NCBI GenBank assembly: GCA_030490835.1
Contig: CM059971.1
Location: 75,348,224 to 75,412,223, forward strand
Direction of reading: 5' to 3'
Source of the DNA: Annona cherimola
Taxonomy: Eukaryota; Streptophyta; Magnoliopsida; Magnoliales; Annonaceae
DNA length: 64,000 bases
A program made the position numbers and the translations under genes. Within the stretch, counting starts at the first letter, position 1, and each line of letters begins with the position of its first letter. Shown piece by piece: positions 11,953 through 23,784 of the stretch. The notes under the pieces were generated by a model. That model did not search any database. It saw nothing but the letters and a program-made list of their open reading frames with translations, and had not been told where the DNA came from.

Positions 11953-12405
11953 GGTGTGTTTGGAAATCATGAAAAGTTTCTTAAATTTAAAACTTTTCCA
12001 TCTAGAATATTTTGCTTTTCACATTTACTTTAATTTTTTTATCTTTTCTTCACATCTTCTTATACAACTAATTTATTTTTCAATTATTTTCATAATTACT
12101 CATATAACTATTTTATTTATTTTAACTTTAGAGTGCATCAGGGAAGTTATACAATTTAGATGAAGCTTTTTTTTGTGTAAAAGTTTTTGGATTATTAAAA
12201 ATTGATGTAATATGATAAAAGTAATGATGAAGAGTAAAGAAAATAAAGTTAAAATAAATAAGATAGTTGTATCTTGTATGGGCAGTTGTGTATAAATAAT
12301 TGAAAAGTAAGATAGTTGTACATGAATACGAGAATAAGTAATTAAAAAATATTTTAGTAATGAAGAATAAAAAATTTTAGTTTGAAAAGTTTGTATGGCA
12401 AACAA
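11953..12405. mobile_element. Palindromic pair of GTGTGTTTGG MITE halves
   Basis: The first half (11,953-12,135) reads in one orientation, starting GGTGTGTTTGGAAATC. The second (about 12,160-12,405) reads in the other (AAAGTTAAAATAAATAAG, AGTTGTGTATAAATAATTG). The pair forms a hairpin of about 450 bp. The overlapping open frames on both strands come from this symmetry. Confidence 0.6.
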
Positions 12406-12480
12406 TCTTATTCTGTTGATTCATCATCATTACCCTACTATATTGAGTCGTTGTTCATATTTTAAAAGATTTTATAATAA

Positions 12481-12780
12481 GGGTGTGCTAACTTTTGGAT
12501 GAAAAATTTTTGATGTAAAAATTTTTTAAATGTGAGAAAATGATATGATATAATATGGGTAATGATGGGGATTAAAGAAAATAAAGTTAAAATAAATAGA
12601 TTAGTTGTGTAAAAATAAGTAAGGTAATTATATAGGAAAGTGTGAAGAAATAATTACAAATAGAATAATTATAAATAGTGAAAAGTAAATTAAAAACTTT
12701 TAATTTAAAATTTTTTAAATATAAATAAACATATCTAAAAAAATTTCTTTCAAAAGTTTTATTAAATGCCAAATACACCC
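12481..12780. mobile_element. GTGTGTTTGG MITE, 300 bp
   Basis: The ends are GGGTGTGCTAACTTTTGG and ATGCCAAATACACCC. TAA lies at the left edge and AAA at the right. Family words (GAAAATAAAGTTAAAATAAATAG) are present. Confidence 0.7.
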
Positions 12781-12874
12781 AAAATAGATAGATAAATGAT
12801 TAAGTGCCATCGTTGGAACGAAGGTTTGTTTGTGTGTCAATCTTTCGTATGTTCTATGCCCCACTCAATTGTCC

Positions 12875-13190
12875 GCTGATAATTTCAGATCGATATGAAA
12901 TCTCCGGTCCAAATATATATTTTTTATTTTTTTGAATTTTTTTATAAATATGTTAATCTAGTTGTATTTGATTTATGAACTAAGTTTTATCATTTTTGGA
13001 TATGTGGATATATTTATTTTGAATTTTTAAATACATGGGTATTTAAGTCATTTTAAATTATCGAAAAAGAGTAAAACTTAGTTTATAGATTAAACATAAC
13101 TAGATTAACATGTTTATAAATTTTTTTAAAAAATAATATTTTTGGACGGATATGAAATTAGCAGATTTCAGAGTATCGTTATTCCACTTA
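12875..13190. mobile_element. Foldback MITE with TTTCATATC ends
   Basis: The arms pair across TTTCAGATCGATATGAAATC (left) and GATATGAAATTAGCAGATTT (right). The common core (AACTAAGTTTTATCATTTTTG and its inverse) fills the interior. Its centre is near 13,035. Edges are approximate and the TSD was not resolved. Confidence 0.6.
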
Positions 13191-14275
13191 ATTTGATATA
13201 TGTATATATATGGCTGATGCACAAATTACTTTCCAATTTTTTTGAATTTATTTAATATTTTATTTTAATTTTGAAAAATAAAAAATTAAGCATGAATAAA
13301 TATGGAAGAATCTATTCATAAATAGTAGGCTCAGATCTAGAAATAAATATTATAGAATAATCTGTTATGATAAATAAACAATATTTAAGAAAACGATTTT
13401 TAATGAAAAATAAAGAAAAGAGACCGTGATTCTTTAAAAGGTGAGGGCGAAATTAAAAGCATTACACGACTTTCGAAAAAATTGCATTTGTATCTGCATG
13501 ACTTGCTGAAAATTGGACGTCTATCCTCTTCTCAGCAAGTCCTGTCCGAGTGCTCCATCTTCTTCCCACCTTGGTCGTGCCGAGCTTTGTAAACAGCAGC
13601 AATTCTTCTAAAAAAGAAATCCAAAACCCAAACGTCCTACAACATCCGAGCCAAATAGAAAATTTTTAAGTTTTAAATTCCGGCAGAAATCCTGGCTGCC
13701 ACGGTTCTTCTTCAAATTTGGTAACTCGAATGAGATTGTCACGGTTCTTCTTCAAATTTGGTGACTCGAATGAGATCGTCGTTGATAATCTTGGTGAAGA
13801 CCATCACAAAAAAATGCCATCTCTGTTGAAAAGGGTGAAACCCATCACTTGAGCTACGATGATGCCATGACTAATGCTGCCTGAGATCTTCCTCGACGCA
13901 CACCGACGTAGAGATCGGCCACGGCTAGCTAGGATGGTTCTGGCGAGATAATGCTTCTCTGCCGTTGGTAGATAAATCAATCCATCTAATCTTTGCATCC
14001 ATGCATAATTACTGTCATGGCAGCTGCCCACCAGATAAAACCCATTGGCCATTAACAAGTTGCCACGGATTCCTTGGAGAAGATGATGGATTTCTGTCGG
14101 ATGGCAACGAAAATACCCTTACTGCTGGTGTTCCATAATTTCCGATTAGAACTTATTAAAAAAGAGGGAATTCCAGTGCTTTTTTCCTGTGGAGGAATCA
14201 TGACATCATCCCCAGCAGTATTAGATAGGGGCAACCAGGGCTGCCTTCGATTGAATCACATGTGTTGCTTGACAT
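13191..14275. other. GC-richer island, possible gene fragment
   Basis: From about 13,500 the composition is clearly less AT-rich than around it. Two minus-strand frames (13,804-14,058 and 14,052-14,234) abut and together give about 140 residues of ordinary-looking protein. I recognise no family. A 41-bp unit starting CACGGTTCTTCTTCAAATTT is tandemly duplicated at about 13,698-13,779. It could be a decayed exon, a captured fragment or single-copy intergenic DNA. No splice structure is convincing. Confidence 0.3.
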
Positions 14276-14395
14276 TAAAATCTAAGAAAAATGCTTGTAG
14301 ATTTTCAAAAATGGTAAAACTCAGATATATGAAGTAAATGCACCTAAAAAATTAATTTATAAAAAAGAATAAAAAAAATAGGTGTTTACGCTGGC
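14276..14395. repeat. Single arm of a foldback element
   Basis: Contains TTTTCAAAAATGGTAAAAC, then a decayed core ending AAAAATAGGTGTTTACGC. There is no opposite arm. Confidence 0.4.
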
Positions 14396-15249
14396 CGTAA
14401 CTGATAATGCCCTGGCTTCTCCACCCATGAGTTCAATTTAAAATCTTATACACTCGTGCTCTTCAAAAGTTAAAATTTCTTTAACTCGAGCATTTCTTTC
14501 CTCATTTCAGGGCCCACGATCAATTGAAGTTAAAGCTATACAAGGAGTAAGGTGTTTTCCAAATAAAGTTCATAAATGATGGTGCTTCTGCAAAATATAA
14601 ATTTTAAGGGAAAACATGCAATTGCACAGAAGGATGCGGTTAATACAAAAACCCCTTTTATTCATTGTTAACTATAGTTTCGGTCTGATTATTTCAAATA
14701 CATATTTCTAATTATTATATATTCTAATCAAATCCGCATTATCAGTACTCTAATGGGAAAAAATATTGGGCACATGGCTTGATAATTTTTTGGATAGTGG
14801 GGCCCCACTGAATTGAAGAAATGGGCGTGATGCCCGTGTGCCAGATGGCGCACATGTTCTGCCTTGGACACCACTCAATGCAGCCCCTAAGGACATGCAT
14901 GAAAATTGATTTTTTTGCTGCTCCTTGTATTAATTAATTGAAAGCAGCTGATGCAGACGTGCCAACTTAATAAATTATATTAGGATGAGTTGATTTGCAA
15001 TTTAAGACATATTGATAGTTTTGTTGAATGAATTCCAAGTGGCTATTCGTCACAGATTTAGACAAAAAAAACTCTTTGATTCCAATTGCCAGAATAGACA
15101 TATATAGGGGACTCCTAGTATGCAGCCAACGATTTTTTTCCTGATAAATATGTGGGACCAAATTTTTTTGTTTTATGTATTAACTATTATCATTTTTCGA
15201 ATTTTTTATATATTTTAATTTAGAAAATAAAAATTCAAAAAATAGTTTT
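14396..15249. other. Spacer, nothing recognised
   Basis: About 850 bp of mixed composition with no repeat family or credible ORF seen. Confidence 0.4.
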
Positions 15250-15500
15250 AGTTACCGTTTGGTAAACAAATAGATGGGAATCCTACACTTCCTCACCTTT
15301 CATGCACATTTTTTATAAAATTAATTTGACATATTAATTATCCTATTCTTCCCTTTTTTCTTTTATATTCTAAACATTTTTCACACAAACTACTTTATTT
15401 ATTCTTGCATTCTGCGTGTCATATCATATTTGCTTTCACTCTTTTAAAAAATATTCTCTGTCCTTTTCTTTTCCTCACTCTGCCAATTAACGATTGAAGC
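15250..15500. mobile_element. Possible decayed Tourist-like MITE
   Basis: Begins GTTACCGTTTGGTAAAC and has the pyrimidine-rich body typical of the GGGACGTTTGG family, ending near CTGCCAATTAACG. Ends are imperfect. Confidence 0.35.
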
Positions 15501-15539
15501 CTAAGTATCTTAACAAAGCACGGATGGGCCCACATTGTT

Positions 15540-15885
15540 GGAACTTGATCCTATGCTCAGTGAGAGCCTATTTTTTTATTTTTTTTCAAAAATTTTTCAT
15601 GAACTTGTTAATCTAAGTATATTTAATGTATTTATCAATTTTTACCATTTTTGGAGATTTTTAGATATTTATTTTGGATTTTTAAAAATTAGTGGCATTT
15701 TAGTAATTTAAAATTACCTAAAATGCCACTGATTTTCAAAAATAAAAAATAAATATCTAAAATATTTCAAAAATGGTAAAAATTTATATAAATATTAAAT
15801 ACATATAGATTAACACTATTGTAAAAAAATTTTGAAAAAAATTAAAAAATAGGTGTATGCGCCCGGGAGCATAGGATCAGGTTCC
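15540..15885. mobile_element. Foldback MITE with a perfect 9-bp TSD
   Basis: CACATTGTT flanks the element on both sides (15,531-15,539 and 15,886-15,894). The ends are GGAACTTGATCCTATGCTC and its inverse, GAGCATAGGATCAGGTTCC. The arms meet at about 15,715 in a centre of TTAGTAATTTAAAATTAC with ATGCCACTGA on the far side. This is the cleanest copy for defining the family: long inverted repeat, 9-bp TSD, no ORF, consistent with a MULE-derived MITE. Confidence 0.88.
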
Positions 15886-15894
15886 CACATTGTT

Positions 15895-16221
15895 CTAAAA
15901 AGATAAAAATAAATAAAAAGGTACGACAGACCTACATATATTGCTTAAAAGCAATATAATGATACGATATTAGATCTCATCAATAGCTTGATTCCTAACA
16001 TTAACCTTTAAACTTTGATGCAGGGACAGTTCAAACGGGTTTTATTAATTAATTTCTTGCATTCGATGCGTAAAGCTAAAATTCCTTTTTACAAATGCGG
16101 TAAAAATTCTTGATTTGAATTTTTTTTTTGAAAAAATATATGGAAGCCAATAAAATATAGTAGTTTTTCTTAAAAGACTAATAATTAATTAAAATAACAT
16201 TGACTACAAAAAAGTTAAGAA
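15895..16221. other. AT-rich spacer
   Basis: No feature recognised. Confidence 0.35.
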
Positions 16222-16440
16222 ATTCTTTTTTTATTGGTAGTATACAATGTGACATTTATATTACAATCAAGCTCATTCATATATGAGAGTCACACTAAGT
16301 TCCCCAAATTCTTTTTTTTTTTTTTTGGAGATAAAGCTCTACCTATACTAAAGGGAGATAAAACTCCCAAAAACTCGAGGAGATTTGATACCATGCTGAC
16401 CCTATGACTACCATATGCACGGATCAACTGGGTAATAAGA
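16222..16440 (-). mobile_element. SINE, minus strand
   Basis: Read on the minus strand there is a B-box-like word (GGTATCAAATCTCC), an internal A run, and a 3' end ACTACCAATAAAAAAAG. That end matches the SINE at 25,152-25,450 (ATACCAATAAAAAAAAA). Shared 3' ends and poly(A) tails suggest mobilisation by one LINE type. Confidence 0.5.
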
Positions 16441-16498
16441 TTAAGAAATTCTTAATTGATCATTCTTTTATCTTTGGATAAAAAAAGTCATATATATA

Positions 16499-16874
16499 GG
16501 GTTTTGATTTGTTGCACCCGGATGATGCACTGGGCCTCAGTGTACCTCAATGCATCCGGGTGCATGTAACTCATTTTTAAAATTATTTTTTGAAAATTTT
16601 TCTATAAAAGTGTTAATCTAAGTGTATTAAACATGTATATCAATTTTTATTTTTTTTAGATATTTTTAAATTTTTTTGAATTTTCAAAAATTAGTGGCAT
16701 TTTCACTTATTTTTAAAAATCCAAAAAAATATATTAAAATATCAAAAATGGTAAAAATTGATATATATGTTAAATATACTTAGATTAATAATTGCATAAA
16801 AAAATTTTAAAAATAAATATTTGCACTCGGGTGCACTTAAGCTAAGTGCACCTGATTACATACAATCAAGATCC
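16499..16874. mobile_element. Foldback MITE, GCACCCGGGTGC subgroup
   Basis: Outer ends (GGGTTTTGATTTGTTGCACCC and, inverted, GGATCTTGATTGTATG) frame arms with GCATCCGGGTGCATG and the shared core. It lies between TA/TG microsatellite sequence, so the 9-bp flanks (6 of 9 match) are not informative. Confidence 0.7.
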
Positions 16875-18186
16875 ATATGTGTGTGTGTGTGTGTTTATAT
16901 ATATATATATATGAGAAATTTTCAAGTTCAGGCGCGGAAATGGGCCTCACATGATGATAAAAGCAAAATCTACTCCACAAATTGTATTTAAAATAATGTA
17001 TTTTATTACCATATCAATTTTCATTCCAATCAGATAGGTGTATCGACCCAATCTGAAAATGGAATAAATTCAATATAATAAAATAGTTTGATGTAAATAA
17101 CAATTTTAAAGTAATTTTTTCAAAATATAAACTATTTGCTATAAAATTTATATATAGATAAATAATTGTATAAAATTTCGTTGTATTCTAATATGTGTGG
17201 GGTTTAAAAATGGGCAAATGTACCGCTGTTCTGGTGCAGTGGTGTTGCACCAGAACAACTCTCTCTCTCTCTGTATATATCGATCCCACTTCTATGAAAC
17301 ACCTTTTCTAAGTGACTCTTTCCATTTTTAAAATATTGATAGTTGATGAAAAATCCACTCAATCCATCGTGTTTAACATCATTTTTGGTATGCTGGAAAT
17401 CCTTTGCTTTTTAAATTTTACTTTATATGAGTCTCATCTATAAAAGTATAAAATCGACGTAATAAAATAGTTCAATGTTAAAATATCAACTTTAAAGTAG
17501 TTTTTTCAACATCTAAACCGTTTAAAATATCAGTAATATGTGGATAAATGATCCTATAAACTATTGTTACATTTTAATACATGTGAGAATGGATCTAAGC
17601 ATTTTTCATAATTTATACATAAATACACATATTTTTGAGCCAATATAGCCCATGCACATACTTGATTTATATGAAACTTGGTATCCTAGCAAAACAAATG
17701 GTGTTAAATACAATGAATGAATCAAATTTTCCATCAAGGATCAATATTAAAAATTTGATGAGGTTACATAAGATCGCTTCTTACATAGAAGCGGAACCCT
17801 ATATATATAGAAAATAATCAAGTACATTCGGATTGCACCATAATTACAGTGCAGTCCATCCACTGTGGGACGCATTTGATCATGAATAGAAAAATCTACT
17901 CTACTAATTGTATTTAAAATTATTCACTTTATTAGCATATCAATTTCATCCAAATCCAACATATGTATGTGTCTCATCTTAAAATGGTACAAAATCAGTA
18001 TAATAAAATAGTTCAATGTAAATATCAAGTTTAAAGTGATGTTTTCAACATCTAAACCATCCAAAATATGATTTTTATATGGATAAATGATTGTATAAAG
18101 TATTATTATATTTTAATATGTGTGGGGTCCATTTCTGCAGTAGATTACACCGTAATTTATGGTGCAGTCCGTCTGCACTAGATGGG

Positions 18187-18217
<31 letters not shown>

Positions 18218-19740
18218 ACCTTTCCTATGCAATAAAACTGCACCATAATGAACAATGCATTTGGCCTAAAATGGGCCCCACTTGAACTAAAATGTATTAA
18301 TATTTTATACGATCATTTATCTATATATAAATTTTATGAAAAATAGTTTAAATGTTGAAAAAACAACTCTAAACTTGTTATTTATATCAAACTATTTTAT
18401 TACATTAAATTTGTACCATTTTTAGATATAGTCCGTACATATATCCAATTTGGATAAAAATTGGTATGGTAATAAAATATATAATTCTAAATATAATGAG
18501 TGGAGTAAATTATAATTTTATGATCATATGGGGCTCGGTTTTAGATAACCACACTATAATTGTGATGCAATAAAGCTGCACTTGAATATTTCTCATATAT
18601 ATATGAGACCTGTTCTAATCAACACGACTGCACTGGAACAGTGGTGTAGTAGTTCAAAAATGGGCCTTACACAGATTATAATGTAATGAAACTTTATACA
18701 ATTATTTATCAATATATAAATTTTATAAGAAATGGTTTATACGTTGAAAAAACCACTTTAACGTTGTTATTTACATCAAACTATTTTATTATGTTGAATT
18801 TATACCATTTTCATATGGGATCCATACACATATCTGATTGGGATGAAAATTAGTATGGTAGTAGAATATATTTTCTAAATACAATATAGGAGTAGATTAT
18901 AATTTTACGATCATGTAAGGCATTTTGGTGCTACTGCACTGCTGTTATGGTGTAGTTGTGTTGCATCTGAACATCTCTTTCTATATATATACACACATAT
19001 ATGTATATGAGATCCAATTATGTACAAAAGGTCTGCTGTAAAATGGACCCCACACATATTAGACTGCAATGAAACTTTATATAATTATTTATCTGTATAA
19101 AAATCACACTTTAGATAGTTTGCATGTTGAAAATACCATATTAAACTTGATATTTATATTAAACTATTTTATTATGTTGATTTTGCACTATTTTAAGATG
19201 GTGACCATACACATGTTGGATTTGAATGGCAATTGGTATGCTAATAAAATGAACAATTCTAAAGACGATGGATGGGGTGAATTTTCCATTCATGATCAAG
19301 TGGGGCCCACAGTGCACAGACTACACGGTGCAGTTGCATGCACTGAAACATTTTCTTATATATAAGATCTTATTGTGTGCAAACAGATTGCACCATAATT
19401 ACGATGCGATCGCTGTAAAATGGGCCCTACGCATATTAGAATACAGTAAAATTTAATACAATCATTTATCCATATAAAAGTCGTACTTTAGACGGTTTAG
19501 ATGTTGAAAATATCGCTTTAAACTTGACATTTATATTAAACTATTTTATTACATTAATTTTGTACCATTTTAAGATAAGACTACACACATGCTGAACTTG
19601 GATGAAAATTAGTATGCTAATAAAGTGAGCAATTATAAATATCATGAGTAGGGCGAATTTTCCATTCATGATCGTGTTGGGCCCAAAGTGCGTTGACTGC
19701 ACCATAATTATTGTGCAGTCTGAACTTGATAATTTTCCTA
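16875..19740. repeat. Cluster of seven Micron-like elements in (TA)n sequence
   Basis: Seven related units of about 340-520 bp start near 16,910, 17,285, 17,815, 18,215, 18,600, 19,000 and 19,365, in both orientations. Each is bounded by short TA, CT or GT microsatellite runs. Diagnostic words recur, such as CATATCAATTTTCATTCC, ATAAAATAGTTTGATG and ATGTGTGGGG, or their inverses. The ends are weak inverted repeats like TGAGAAATTTTCAAGT. The rice element Micron also targets (TA)n; I infer the relationship from size and context only. The short frames here are not genes. Confidence 0.7.
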
Positions 19741-19752
19741 TGTATATATATA

Positions 19753-20140
19753 AGAATGTGATTGAATGCACCCGGATGTACTTAGCATTGGTGTATTATG
19801 GTGTATTTGACTATTTTTATTTTTTTAATTTTTTTATACAACTGTTAATCTAAGTATATTTAATGTATATCAAGTTTTACCATTTTTGGATATTTGTAAA
19901 TTTTTTTATATTTCTAAAAATTAATGACATTTTTCGTAATTTAAAATTACTAAAATGTCATTGATTTTAAAAAATATAAATATATAAAAATGGTAAAACT
20001 TGATACGCATGTGCAATACACTTAGATTAACAGTTGTATAAAATTTTAAACATATAAAAAATGGATTTTTGCATTTGAGGCGCACTGAAGCTAAGTGCAC
20101 CTAGGTGTTAAGCGTACCTGGGTGCACACGATCAGCACCC
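19753..20140. mobile_element. Foldback MITE, GCACCC subgroup
   Basis: The flanks ATATATATA and ATATATACA match at 8 of 9, but in a TA-rich setting. The right end is TGCACACGATCAGCACCC and the left is AGAATGTGATTGAATGCACCC. The arms meet at about 19,945 (TTTAAAATTACTAAAATG). Confidence 0.72.
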
Positions 20141-20429
20141 ATATATACATGCATTCCTATTTTCTTGCTTGACTTTGTTTATAGTTATTGTCTTCTATCT
20201 TAATTATAACATTATTTTCTTGTCTTTCAAAAAATTTAAATTATACATTTTTTATGTATTCTTAATCCTTTTATGCTAGTCAATAAGAAATTGGCTCACT
20301 TTATTCTCACCTCAGCATTAATTAAGCTTTGGGTGGTTGGTTTGGCTTATTTATAACTATAGTTTACAAAGTCAAAAAAATTATAAAAATGCAGTTAACT
20401 TGATAATTGCAAAAAAAGAGTCCAACTAT

Positions 20430-20830
20430 ATATATCATGATGTATTTTAAGCTAAAATATATTATTCATTTATTTTATAATTACTTATATTTTATTTTTC
20501 TTTATAAACAAGTTTTTTAAGTGTATTTAATCTATATACCAAGTTATTTTACAATAATTTTATATATTTAATTTTAATTTCTAAAAATTAAGTTTTTAAG
20601 GGTGAAAAATGAATTACCCTTGAAATTGATTTTTTTAAAAGAATAGATATGTAAAAGTATTAGGAAATAACAAAAATTGGTACATAGATTAAATACACTT
20701 AAAAATTTTCAAAAAAATACACTTAGAAAAACATATTTATGAAGAATTTTTTTAAAAATGAAAATACAATAAAATAAATAAATCATGTATTTTAATCTAA
20801 AACATATCATAAGCTAAAAAAATCCCACTA
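20430..20830. mobile_element. Foldback element related to 6132-6489
   Basis: Both arms carry TGATGTATTTTAAGCTAAAAT-like words near the edges and the core CTAAGTGTATTTAATC region inside. A small internal duplication of the right arm is visible near 20,700. Ends and TSD not resolved. Confidence 0.5.
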
Positions 20831-21004
20831 TTTTGAGCCCACAGAATATTCTCGGCTGGGCTCTACTAACAAATAACAACACGATTTTATTACATAGGTG
20901 TCAAGCTCTTAGGGTAACAATCTTCCGCATGATAATGCCAAGCCACCTACTAAAAAAACAAGAAGGTTAGATGGGGCGGCCTAAATAAATAGTCTAAATA
21001 AGAA

Positions 21005-21996
21005 CGGGGCTGACTGCATGCACCCAGGTGTAGGGGTGTAACTTAGGTCGGGTTGAACCCGAACCCGAGGAACCCGATTGTAAATATGATAGGGTAAGGG
21101 TTCAAGTAAACACGAGCCCGATTTCCCATTTTACATTCATTATAAAATATAAAATATATATACTATTTAAACAATATTTCTTTATATTCTTTATATTTTT
21201 TTATATTCTTTATATTTTATGTTATTATATATATTTGAATATATGTTTGTCATATTGTAATTTTATTATAAATAAAGTATATTATTTTCATTTATATTTA
21301 TCTTTTATTTCTATCATTTACTTTTACACTCATTAATTTTCTTCCTTTATCTTATTTTGATATTAAATTTTTTCTAGAAATATTCTTTATATTACTATTT
21401 TTTAAAAAATATGTAGTTCGATTATATATTATTATGTTTACTTACTTGATTTGTTATTATTATTTATTCATATGAAAATCTAAACTTATCACTTTTAAAT
21501 AAAATGTAAATTCATCAACATAAATTTCAACCCATAACTCAACCTGAACCCGATTTTCAAAAATATGATTAGTGTTTAGGTTTTATAAATAGAGTTAAGG
21601 TTAGGACTACGGTTGATGTTTTATAAATAGGGTTAGGGTTAGGGTCAAGATTAGGGTCAAGGTGAACCCGAGTTTCATGAGCCCGAATTGCACCACTACC
21701 CGGGTGCATGCCACCTTAATGCACCCGGGTACATTTCACCTATTTTTTAATTTTTTTAAATTTTTTTTATACAATTGTTAATATAAATGTATTTAACATG
21801 TGCATCAATTTTTACCATTTTTAGAGACTTTTAGATATTTATTTTTTATTTTTAAAATCACTTGCATTTTCATAAATTGTTAAATATACCTATTTTAACA
21901 ATTGTATAAAAAAATTTCAAAAAATATAAAAGAATGAGTTTTTTGCACCCGGGTACACTAAAGTTAAGTGCACTTGGGTGCATTGTATCATGACTC
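21005..21996. mobile_element. Foldback MITE interrupted by an hAT derivative
   Basis: The flanks AAATAAGAA (20,996-21,004) and AAATAAGAG (21,997-22,005) match at 8 of 9. The right end GCATTGTATCATGACTC mirrors the left CGGGGCTGACTGCATG. Removing the insert at 21,031-21,698 and one 8-bp flank leaves an element of about 316 bp with GCACCCGGGTGC words. Confidence 0.8.
21031..21698. mobile_element. Non-autonomous hAT derivative, 668 bp
   Basis: It begins TAGGGGTGTAACTTAGGTCG and ends GAATTGCACCACTA. The 8-bp flanks CCCAGGTG (21,023-21,030) and CCCGGGTG (21,699-21,706) match at 7 of 8. The last 110 bp are nearly the same as the end of the hAT at 55,022-59,897 (GGTGAACCCGAGTTTCATGA). It lacks a transposase and would depend on one supplied elsewhere. 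Confidence 0.8.
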
Positions 21997-22005
21997 AAAT
22001 AAGAG

Positions 22006-22519
22006 TTAAAGAATTTTCATGTCACTTTCTTGGGCTTGTTTAGTCATGATTATTCATTGGATGGGTAGGATGATGAAAATTTTCAAATTTTTTTTAAAAA
22101 ATAATTTCTAACATAATTTTTTATTTTACAATACATAACAATTTTACTTTTTTTAGTATATGACAACTCCTCTCATCTAATTTCCACATGCAAATTCTAT
22201 CTCATTTCCATTCACTTGATGATCTTATGATCTTGAAGAGGCCCTTAGGAATCCCAGAATCCTCAGCTCGAATGGGGATTTTACAAAATGGAACTTGAAA
22301 CTTTGACCAATTACAAACTAGTCCCTATGATCGGTAACTATATATTAATGTGTGTGAATTGTGAACCAAATTTAGATTTGAAATGGGTTGACTATGATTT
22401 TATTAGAAAACCTCACAAAGCTACAAAAATTCTCTTGCAAATATTCAGTATTCAGTTTGTATCACATTTCAACTTATATTATAATCAGTATTCAGTTTGC
22501 GGTAACTTAAAAAACCTAT
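22006..22519. other. Spacer, nothing recognised
   Basis: AT-rich. A 77-codon frame at 22,288 has no recognisable feature. A short direct repeat (CAGTATTCAGTTTG) occurs twice near 22,445 and 22,487. Confidence 0.35.
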
Positions 22520-22999
22520 AAAGTTAGCTCAGACTAAATAAATGTATCACTTAACTCATCTTAAAAAATTCATTTATAACATTTTTCTACTCTTTTCTTC
22601 ATATTCTTGTTTATCTAAGTGTATTTAACATATAAACTAACTTTTACCATTTTCGGATATGTGTACATATTTTTTGATATTTTTAGATATTTAAAAATCT
22701 CAAAATAATTTACAAACATTTTCGGATATGTGTAATAATTTTGGAGATTTTTAGATATTTTTTTAGATTTTTAAAAATCAGTAGCATTTTAGTAATTTTA
22801 AATTACTAAAAATGCCACTGATTTTTAAAAATCTAAAAAATATCTAAAAGTTTTCAAAATTGGTAAAAATTGATATATATGTTAAATACACCTAGATTAA
22901 CAACTTTATGAAAAAAATTTCAAAAAAAATTTAAAAATATGTGTAGTACACCCGGGTGCATTGAGGCTCAATGCACCCAGGTGCTTACGATCGCAGCCC
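22520..22999. mobile_element. Chimeric foldback element
   Basis: The left edge looks like the CCTGTTAGC subgroup (GTTAGCTCAGACTAAATAAATG). The right edge belongs to the GCACCCGGGTGC subgroup (ACACCCGGGTGCATTGAGG). Core words CATTTTCGGATATGTGTA are duplicated at about 22,650 and 22,720, and the centre is AGTAATTTTAAATTACTA. It may be a recombinant of two copies. Confidence 0.55.
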
Positions 23000-23034
23000 G
23001 ATTTCTTTTGTCATGCTAAGTTCGACTTCCAGTA

Positions 23035-23560
23035 AAAGTGATAATACTTGTTGGACGAAAATTTAGAAAATAAAAAATAATAATGTGATATTATAGAGAT
23101 AAAGATGAAAAGTAAAAAAAATAAAGTTAATTAAGATAAGTTAGCTATATGAATAATTATGTAGAAATAATTAAAAAATTAGATAGTTATATAGAAATAT
23201 ATTAAAAATAATTTAAAAAAAGATAATTGTGAAAAATGAAAAGTCTTATGATGTGTTTGGATAAAAAAAACTTTTGAAACTAAAGAATTTCAATATAAAA
23301 TTTTCATTCTCTATAACTACTTTATTTTTTAATTATTTATTCATATCTTTTTATACAACTATCACACATTTTAATCATTTTTACACAATTAATCATACAA
23401 CTAATCTGTTTACTTTAAGTTTATTTTTTATTCCTCATGATTATCCTATTATATCACATCGTTTTACACTTTTAAAAATTTTCACACCAAAAAGTTTCCA
23501 TCCAAAAATTGTATTACTTTCCAAATATATCCTTAATTTAAGAAATTTTATATAAAGTCA
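23035..23560. mobile_element. Head-to-head pair of GTGTGTTTGG MITEs
   Basis: The first piece (to about 23,245) is in inverse orientation (AATAAAGTTAATTAAGATAAG). The second begins GATGTGTTTGGATAAAAA and runs the other way to ATATATCCTTAA. Together they form a hairpin of about 520 bp. The 93-codon frame is a by-product. Confidence 0.55.
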
Positions 23561-23784
23561 AACATACCCTTGAAGGAAACTAAAGTTTAAAATACCCAAA
23601 ATTGATAAGAAAGTAAAAAAGAACATTTGAAATAGATATAAGCTTCCACTAGCATTGTAGTGTTTTTTTTTTTTTTTTGGCTACTAAAGTACTTGATGCA
23701 ATCTACTCTTTAATGAAGTTAAAATTCACAGATTGGACGAGATGAGGATGTGAGATGAAAAGTATTATTGTTATGTATTATGTA

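Noticed and set aside
11439..12405. Minus-strand frames of 101 and 169 residues
   Set aside because: They run through MITE bodies and their junctions. The translations are rich in Phe, Ile and Thr, as expected from MITE sequence.
16875..19740. Simple satellite array
   Set aside because: Units differ in orientation and length and are separated by microsatellites, which fits independent insertions better than tandem amplification.
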